Virus record (IMG/VR): IMGVR_UViG_3300022752_000340
Location: 1-26,058 of that record
Source of the DNA: a virus
DNA: 26,058 bases
Direction: 5' to 3' (one strand)
How positions within the stretch are numbered: the stretch's first letter is position 1; each line of letters begins with the position of its first letter. Made by a program: the position numbers and the translations under genes. Below, in pieces: positions 22,301 to 26,058 of the stretch. The notes below the pieces were generated by a model. The model had not been told where the DNA came from, did no database searches, and saw only the letters and a program-made list of their open reading frames with translations.

Positions 22301-22405
22301 AGAGAAGTTGACGAGCTTCTGCCGTGCAATCATCCGATTAACTGCCCCCTGCGGGTTCAGAAAGGCAACAGCTTTATCTATTAAATTGAGTTGGGCTTTT
22401 TTCAC
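19307..22405 (-). CDS. Portal protein, lambda-type, fused to a C-terminal zincin domain
   Basis: A 1032-residue protein starting at a GTG that overlaps the gpW-like stop (GTGA). Residues 1-480 are a lambda B-type portal (LMQVAVMSMLRDGDFLFAL; RNICLGLGIPYSFAVDPSAM at 332-351), itself normally about 500-550 residues. Residues 515-565 hold the helical LNGAQVASLINVI motif found near many portal C-termini. Residues 675-741 contain LTRHEVDKKG and WGGDAGFSWA, a recurring phage module. A PLPPK x4 linker (816-835) follows. Residues 846-1032 contain HEYGH (955-959) and NPLEFVAETFA (997-1007), the HExxH plus downstream glutamate pattern of gluzincins. Zinc ligands would be H955, H959 and probably E1004, with E956 catalytic. 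Ring-forming DNA gate with an attached peptidase is the inference. Confidence 0.8.
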   Translation of the reverse strand: MKKAQLNLIDKAVAFLNPQGAVNRMIARQKLVNFSYDAVKYTRERKGPSSLSGAEDYRSNYDRVELMKRARDLAENVGLVRSILMKFASHTAANISYQARTENPEVNTEVEAYWAEWWDKCDISTRHTGSTLMQVAVMSMLRDGDFLFALVRDKDGDLKLQGIEADRVGDPFKVYTSLDLIGGIHIDRTTGAPSAYDIYSRSIGDFYTYQATIPASQAFHLFDPLRIDQYRGVSAFHTAINDCTDIYDIVNFEKMAARVASSQSAVVRRNNNNASDLSTLTNDENVNGDTIKLEAIESGKISYLEPGEDIVFPDGPSRPSGAFAEFHKILLRNICLGLGIPYSFAVDPSAMSGPTARLEMQQAGRTFRRYQKLIDDKVLRPIKNIVLADAVSRGLIENNLGGRTTKGIFNFGANVSIDLGRESASAISEFKTGLRTAADIYAERGQDFESAMRQRAIEAKLVKDLASEYEVSADTISDIAAEGLTRDSQKAQATPAEGEQTPAGQPSDEDMLGGASLNGAQVASLINVINAVAMGAVSKEGAVSIITAAFPTISPDQARAIVAGVNIGTTIPTTKEEKQQIAKDQGGDASGGSTPPAPEPTTPPTAPAGTSQKKSSLEILESLDPASIKMLIEGMMGGIELAKYDGIDFTPPQGAREAAKRALDVRETKPPSQRGMTPVGIARARDLINGVKLSPDTVRRMLNFLTRHEVDKKGATWDEQGKGWQAWHGWGGDAGFSWARKVVGQMEARDKKTEFVAGRDCGQDEGGTFGPDNKCAVGYGRPPIKGGYTPTRPGGKFPKDYKRPTEQKKETPKGKPLPPKPLPPKPLPPKPLPPKREETKEQKQISDISEKLKKDGAINSLPDNLERAKEIESSYNNLKAKGYSIPPPKFLLQGNLEENYGASYAGSYAVATTLADGSPAIIYDKKFNVAGNSLKDEINNNVKAKWLATNDLFAHEYGHNAHMQSLGEEKSAQYIKQKLTDNEARVASEVSDYAKTNPLEFVAETFAGHLNGKKYSKSVYNLYKSYGGPKLK
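19901..19960 (-). repeat. Four 15-bp repeats encoding PLPPK
   Basis: Four tandem copies of a 15-base unit code for PLPPK in the portal protein. They form a stiff, positively charged proline linker between the phage module and the metallopeptidase domain. Such repeats can change copy number by slippage. Confidence 0.85.
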
Positions 22406-22635
22406 GAGAAGTTAGCGTAGGTCGTGCGGATACGAGTGCCGTTGACAGACTGGATGGCAAGGGTTAGCTCTGCGATAGTGTCACGAACTTCCCCAAGATT
22501 CGCCCTAGAAAAAGAGCGTCCCGCTATTGAATAGCTAGACCCAGCCACCGCAATCGCCTCAAGACAAGTCACATACTTATCACGCAGAGAAGTTAGGGTG
22601 GCAAGGGGTAGCCCAATGAAATCACCCTTCGCCAT
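22402..22635 (-). CDS. Head-tail joining protein, gpW-like
   Basis: A 77-residue protein from the ATG at 22635, which has GAGGAGG six bases upstream; a TTG two codons earlier is less likely. Two helices (LATLTSLRDKYVTCLEAIA and ANLGEVRDTIAELTLAIQSV) flank a short hairpin with SYSIAGRSFSRANL. This is the layout of gpW-family proteins, which bind between terminase and portal genes in lambda and join head and tail. It overlaps the large terminase end by 14 bases and the portal start by four. Confidence 0.75.
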   Translation of the reverse strand: MAKGDFIGLPLATLTSLRDKYVTCLEAIAVAGSSYSIAGRSFSRANLGEVRDTIAELTLAIQSVNGTRIRTTYANFS

Positions 22636-24397
22636 TCTCAACCTCCTCTGTCAAACTTGCGGGTGAAACTTTGAGCCGTCCGTGGAGTGCCGCCCCCACG
22701 ATATTCATACATTCGCAATCCATTAAATGATTATGCTTCCCGATTTGCTTCCACACAAGTCTTTCCCTGCCAGTCATAGGATTTTTCACCCTTACCTTCA
22801 CCTCTGCTTCGATATGAACCTTCCAGACATCCGGCGTATCTAGGGCGATGAATCCCTCCTCTTTCAATAGTTGAGAGAGGATGTCTTTTATGGACGGGTT
22901 TGACCATCGCCAAATCGGGCAGAGTTTCCACTTCCACCCCGCCTTGGATTGAACTGCCTTACCAGAGAAGGGGTCGCCATTTGCGATTCTAGCGTACGGC
23001 CTTTGAACCTTCTGCTCGTTCACGATCTCGGAGAAGCTGGTTTTGTCCGAGCCAACCAACGCCACCCAGCCGTTCTTGCAACAATTCAAATATACATCTC
23101 TGGTTTGATCGCCCGAGTCGATTAAGACGCACTTATCCTCAACGCCAAACTCATCTTGCTTTGCCTTTATGTCGCCCCAAGTTTCTAGCCTACCCGCCCA
23201 CACGAGCCTTGGTTTGCCCTCTAAATCCCAAGCCCTCACAACGCACCAAGCGTGGAAGCCCCCCGCCTCTTGGATGTCGCAACTCATAATCAGCTTATCG
23301 CCCATCCGAACCTCGCCCATCTTATAAGCACCGGGAACGATCTGCATCTTTTCTGATTCGTGTTCCATCCACGGCTCGGCTAGGACTCGGTTCACAAAAT
23401 CTTGCAGGCCGATAATCCCGCTGTGCTTATCTTGCAGGAACTTGACCGCCAAGCTCCCAAAGCTAACCCACGGAGCGTATAGGCCGTTGAGGTGATACGA
23501 GCGTCTAGCTGGTTCGCCCTTGGGGTTGGTTGCCCTCCATTCCCCCTCTCGGAGCATCTTGGTTTTCTGGCCGTCTTGAATCTTGCCCTTGCATCCCTCG
23601 CACTCATAGTAGGTAGAAGATTTCACTAGGGCATAATCATAAACGCCATCTTCTATCTTGGCCGCTTCATCCCACTTTACTTGCCCCCAGATTAGTTTTT
23701 GTTTTAATCCACAATGGGGGCAAGGCACAAAATAGAAACGCATATCGCCCTTCTGCCATTCAGCCCAGATTATTGAATCTGCGGTTGTCGGGGTGCTGGT
23801 TGCTATGATTAAATGATTGGGGTAGGTGCTGACTCGTGCTTCTGCTAACTGCACCGGATTGGCCTCCCTTCCCGACCCTGCTTGCTCTGGAAACTTGTCC
23901 ACCTCATCCATGCAGAGCAAAGCAATCGAGCGACTAGAAAGAGCCGAGGCACTTGTTCCCGCCCACCAGACTGAGCATCGCTTAAAATGTTGCTCTAGGA
24001 TTTTTATTCGGTCTGTATTTTCTGGTCGTTCTTTGGCTAGGGCTGGGCAATCATCCACCATCGGAAGCCAGCGGGTTTCTGTAAATGATCGGGCTAGATG
24101 TTCTGAGGGCATCACCCACAAGACTGGGCAAGGTCGCTCTGCTACTCGGTAGGCTAGGCCAGCGAGAATCGTTGTGGTCTTGCTTGTCTGCGCTCCCCAT
24201 ACCAACACAACTCTCCGAATCGAATCATCGCCAAAAGCCTCTAGGGGTTCACGAACATAGGGCGTGAGGGTTGTCGAATAAGCTCCGGGTATGTTCGTTA
24301 CCCTCGCTGAGAGAGTAAGGTTTTTCTCTGCCCATTCTGGGATTGATAATTGTTCTCTTGGCTCAAAGAAACTTCGGCTGAACGCCCCGATGTTCAT
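22622..24397 (-). CDS. Terminase large subunit, GpA family
   Basis: A 591-residue DNA-packaging motor. The ATPase half has a Walker A-like GAQTSKTT (68-75, with K73) and Walker B LLCMDEVDK (160-168, D164-E165). Two CxxC pairs, CPHC (226-229) and CEGC (266-269), form the zinc site typical of GpA terminases. The nuclease half shows D373 in MSCDIQ, D427 in LIDSGD and D560 in HLMDCE as likely metal-binding acids. Length matches lambda gpA (641) closely. The ATG overlaps the HNH stop (ATGA). It should cleave concatemeric DNA and translocate it through the portal. Confidence 0.92.
   Translation of the reverse strand: MNIGAFSRSFFEPREQLSIPEWAEKNLTLSARVTNIPGAYSTTLTPYVREPLEAFGDDSIRRVVLVWGAQTSKTTTILAGLAYRVAERPCPVLWVMPSEHLARSFTETRWLPMVDDCPALAKERPENTDRIKILEQHFKRCSVWWAGTSASALSSRSIALLCMDEVDKFPEQAGSGREANPVQLAEARVSTYPNHLIIATSTPTTADSIIWAEWQKGDMRFYFVPCPHCGLKQKLIWGQVKWDEAAKIEDGVYDYALVKSSTYYECEGCKGKIQDGQKTKMLREGEWRATNPKGEPARRSYHLNGLYAPWVSFGSLAVKFLQDKHSGIIGLQDFVNRVLAEPWMEHESEKMQIVPGAYKMGEVRMGDKLIMSCDIQEAGGFHAWCVVRAWDLEGKPRLVWAGRLETWGDIKAKQDEFGVEDKCVLIDSGDQTRDVYLNCCKNGWVALVGSDKTSFSEIVNEQKVQRPYARIANGDPFSGKAVQSKAGWKWKLCPIWRWSNPSIKDILSQLLKEEGFIALDTPDVWKVHIEAEVKVRVKNPMTGRERLVWKQIGKHNHLMDCECMNIVGAALHGRLKVSPASLTEEVENGEG
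22649..22654 (-). promoter_or_regulatory. TTGACA start-associated element
   Basis: TTGACA stands 22 bases from its first base to the end of the gpW-like ATG at 22635, followed by GAGGAGG. It lies in the terminase coding region (codons for L-T), so it could be a coding coincidence. Confidence 0.3.
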
Positions 24398-24699
24398 CTC
24401 TTAACCAGATAATCTTTTGCATACGCCCACGCTGGGTTCATGTGAATCTTATGATGGCACTCAAAGCAAACCGCCAAGAAAAACTCGACCTCGTTTAGCC
24501 TATCCCCGAACCTCCCTCGCCTATGGTGAACTTGGCTCGCCATCTTGCTCTGGCAAACTTGGCAGACTGGTGTGTTGCCTAGAAACTTCTCTCGCACATC
24601 AGAATAGACCTCGTTTTGTTTTCTTCTTTTGGCAGATACTCGGCGTAGTTTCCCCCCTCGCTTGAGTGGGGTTTTGCGTTTTAGGGGTGAGCGTTTCAT
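24394..24699 (-). CDS. HNH endonuclease
   Basis: A 101-residue protein: residues 1-30 are strongly basic (MKRSPLKRKTPLKRGGKLRR), then a treble-clef HNH core with CQVC (46-49), VHHRRGR (57-63), CFECHH (78-83) and IHMNPAWA (85-92). In phages such as HK97 the HNH protein next to the terminase helps cut DNA during packaging; here it lies between small and large terminase genes. The ATG overlaps the stop of the 24-residue gene (ATGA), and its own stop overlaps the terminase ATG. Confidence 0.9.
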   Translation of the reverse strand: MKRSPLKRKTPLKRGGKLRRVSAKRRKQNEVYSDVREKFLGNTPVCQVCQSKMASQVHHRRGRFGDRLNEVEFFLAVCFECHHKIHMNPAWAYAKDYLVKR

Positions 24700-24770
24700 T
24701 CGTCAAAGAACGGAAGAATCAATCCTAGCAAGCCAAGGGCGGCTATGATGACAAGGAAACATTCGTTCAC
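24696..24770 (-). CDS. 24-residue membrane micro-protein
   Basis: A GTG at 24770 overlapping the stop of the preceding micro-gene (GTGA) opens a frame that encodes one hydrophobic span (FLVIIAALGLLGLILPFF) and closes by overlapping the HNH ATG (ATGA). No good SD is seen. The double overlap supports translation by coupling. It might be a spacer frame that only carries ribosomes to the HNH start; the perfect hydrophobic span argues for a real peptide. Confidence 0.5.
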   Translation of the reverse strand: MNECFLVIIAALGLLGLILPFFDE

Positions 24771-24904
24771 TTGTTTATCCACTTCCCGATGCACTCAAAT
24801 AAAGTGGCAAGTAGATAGGCAAAGATAATGCAAGCCCAGAACGCCACATTGAGTAGCACGATTCCAAGCACTATCCCGACCCCTATTTTTAATCCAAGTA
24901 TCAC
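24767..24904 (-). CDS. 45-residue membrane micro-protein
   Basis: A GTG at 24904 overlaps the small terminase stop (GTGA) and has GAGGGGG seven bases upstream. The product is a hydrophobic segment of about 35 residues (LKIGVGIVLGIVLLNVAFW, then ACIIFAYLLATLF), enough for one long or two short spans, ending in a charged GKWINK. Membrane proteins are not expected in the packaging module, so the role is unclear. Options are a holin-like or exclusion protein, or a packaging-site membrane tether. Confidence 0.55.
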   Translation of the reverse strand: MILGLKIGVGIVLGIVLLNVAFWACIIFAYLLATLFECIGKWINK

Positions 24905-25500
24905 TTAAACGCCCCCTCTGCCTTTTGAATGGTGACGAAGATTTGATTGATTCCGTCTTGGATGGCTTGCTTGGCGCACTCTGGGTCTGATGGGTTTGCT
25001 CTGGTCGCTAGGCTCGAAGGAAGGGCATCCAGAAGCGATCTGATTGCTCCGTGCCACTTCGTTATCCATTCTTGAACTTCCCCCATCCGAACTGTGACTC
25101 GGCTCACCTCTTCCCACCGAGCGTGTTCCATTTCGGCTTCTGCGACTCGCTTTTTTGCTTCGCCCCATCCTTGAACTGCCGCCCTCATAGCGACTGGGTT
25201 TTTGTTTGTTGCCGCCGTAGCTACCAATGAGTAAGCAACTACCTCGGCGTTCTTGGCTCGATTCAATCTGCCAAGCGAGGTTTTCGATACAGATAACTCG
25301 GCATCCGAGTCCTTCGATGGCTCTGAGGAGTTGGGGGATGGTATCAAACTGATCTCGGTCTTGCTCACCCGCTTTTGATTGCTCAACTTCCAACGCTCGG
25401 CGGCGTTCACGCTTGTTAGGGGCATCCCAGCCTTTACGAACTTGGAGATTGCCGCCCTTGAGACATTCCACTTTTGAGCGAGGTCGGTTTGCCTTATCAT
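24901..25500 (-). CDS. Terminase small subunit (Nu1-like)
   Basis: A 199-residue protein. The N-terminus (IRQTDLAQKWNVSRAAISKFVKAGMP, residues 2-27) is a winged helix-turn-helix typical of DNA-packaging Nu1-type subunits, which recognise the cos or pac site. A polar linker follows (residues 45-75), then helices that would drive oligomerisation (VAMRAAVQGWGEAKKRVAEAEMEHARWEEV). It lies upstream of HNH and large terminase, as expected. The ATG is four bases after the ParB-like stop. The frame 24905-25531 on the same strand is a shadow. Confidence 0.8.
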   Translation of the reverse strand: MIRQTDLAQKWNVSRAAISKFVKAGMPLTSVNAAERWKLSNQKRVSKTEISLIPSPNSSEPSKDSDAELSVSKTSLGRLNRAKNAEVVAYSLVATAATNKNPVAMRAAVQGWGEAKKRVAEAEMEHARWEEVSRVTVRMGEVQEWITKWHGAIRSLLDALPSSLATRANPSDPECAKQAIQDGINQIFVTIQKAEGAFK

Positions 25501-25503
25501 TCT

Positions 25504-25968
25504 TCACAAGGGCTTCCCACACGCCAAACACTTCTCGCCCCCTCCACTCTCTGTTTCATCTGGCATACTCGCCTCCATCATCTTGCTAATCTCCTCTAAG
25601 CTGAATCCGGTAATATCCACATCGATCTCCCCCACATCAATCTCTTCCAAGATGTCCTTGAGCTTGGGCATATCAAACTCTCCGCTTAACTTGTTCAGAG
25701 CGATGTTGGCCGCCTTCTCTTGCGCTTCATCCAACCACACCGCCCACACATCGACCTCATCTTTTCCAAGTGCCGAATAGCACTTTAGCCTTTGATGGCC
25801 TCCCACGATGTTGCCAGTCTTGGCGTTCCAAGTGATAGGCTGAAGATTCCCAAGCTCGCTCAAGGATTTTGTAAGCCTGCCCAATGAGTCGGAAGAGATT
25901 GTCCGAGGATTGTATTTTGCTGGTGAAAGCTCGGAGATTTTCTTGGAAATTAGGCAAGGATATTTCAT
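25504..25968 (-). CDS. ParB-like nuclease domain protein
   Basis: A 154-residue protein. Residues 10-75 carry the ParB/Srx core: LSPAKYNPRTIS, SLSELGNLQPITWN, then GNIVGGHQRLKCYSALG with GGHQR (56-60) as the nucleotide-binding motif. A helical middle (EAQEKAANIALNKLSGEFD) follows. The end, CLACGKPL, is half of a zinc ribbon. In many phages this module precedes a DNA methyltransferase domain in one chain; here the protein stops after the ParB part. It could bind or nick DNA near the packaging genes, or regulate them. It is the first gene of the visible operon. Confidence 0.8.
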   Translation of the reverse strand: MKYPCLISKKISELSPAKYNPRTISSDSLGRLTKSLSELGNLQPITWNAKTGNIVGGHQRLKCYSALGKDEVDVWAVWLDEAQEKAANIALNKLSGEFDMPKLKDILEEIDVGEIDVDITGFSLEEISKMMEASMPDETESGGGEKCLACGKPL

Positions 25969-26005
25969 TTGTCTAAAAAGTTACGCAGATTTTTACTTGT
26001 AAGTT

Positions 26006-26031
26006 GTTAACTAAAAGATTCTTAGGTTAAC
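26006..26031 (-). promoter_or_regulatory. Dyad of two GTTAAC sites upstream of the operon
   Basis: GTTAAC occurs at 26006-26011 and 26026-26031, with a partial inverted repeat CTAA...TTAG between them. The 26-base dyad lies about 38 bases before the ParB-like ATG in an 90-base stretch with no gene (25969-26058). It is a candidate operator. I see no convincing -35/-10 pair. Confidence 0.35.
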
Positions 26032-26058
26032 TCGTACAAAATGATCGCGCTAGGAACC

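Noticed and set aside
24905-25531. 208-residue frame over the small terminase
   Set aside because: Composition is erratic and rich in R and S, while the alternative frame encodes a clear helix-turn-helix terminase subunit with good spacing to its neighbours.

Overview
The window reads as the late structural half of a tailed double-stranded DNA phage or prophage (Caudoviricetes, siphovirus-like, lambda-type head module). Every gene I can support lies on the minus strand, so the biological order runs from base 26058 down to base 1. No integrase, replication gene, tRNA or host gene is visible, so lytic and temperate lifestyles cannot be told apart. The host is not identifiable. The six-bladed NHL propeller with AGTAGSSGSTDG-type linkers is a style I associate with Verrucomicrobiota and Planctomycetota proteins, but that is a weak hint. 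Shine-Dalgarno (SD) sites are present before some genes and missing before others.

Packaging and head (25968 to 15937): ParB-like nuclease, small terminase, two membrane micro-proteins, HNH nuclease, GpA-type large terminase, gpW-like joiner, a 1032-residue portal whose C-terminus carries a zinc-metallopeptidase motif, a cysteine-cluster protein, a prohead protease with scaffold tail and a probable nested scaffold start, a decoration-like protein and the major capsid protein. From small terminase to the cysteine-cluster protein nearly all junctions are GTGA or ATGA overlaps. A strong intrinsic terminator follows the capsid gene.

Sugar and methyl cassette (15832 to 12672): a double-domain family 2 glycosyltransferase, a small basic protein, a SAM methyltransferase and a family 9-like glycosyltransferase lie between capsid and neck genes.

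Neck and tail (12655 to 939): a head-completion candidate, two tandem paralogous tail-terminator-like proteins, two beta-rich adhesion-type proteins, a small membrane cluster (lipoprotein, 46-residue protein, XhlA-like protein), the tail tube protein, a G/GT chaperone pair with a complete -1 frameshift signal, a basic protein, a short tape measure, then distal tail proteins ending in a beta-rich fibre and the NHL propeller. Lysis genes close the window (922 to 1): holin-like protein, overlapping spanin-like pair and an M15 endolysin cut by the edge.

The most notable points are the portal-metallopeptidase fusion inside an AT-rich island, a TTGACA element placed 22-26 nt before the end of seven ATG codons, the frameshift signal, the nested scaffold start and the embedded spanin-like pair.
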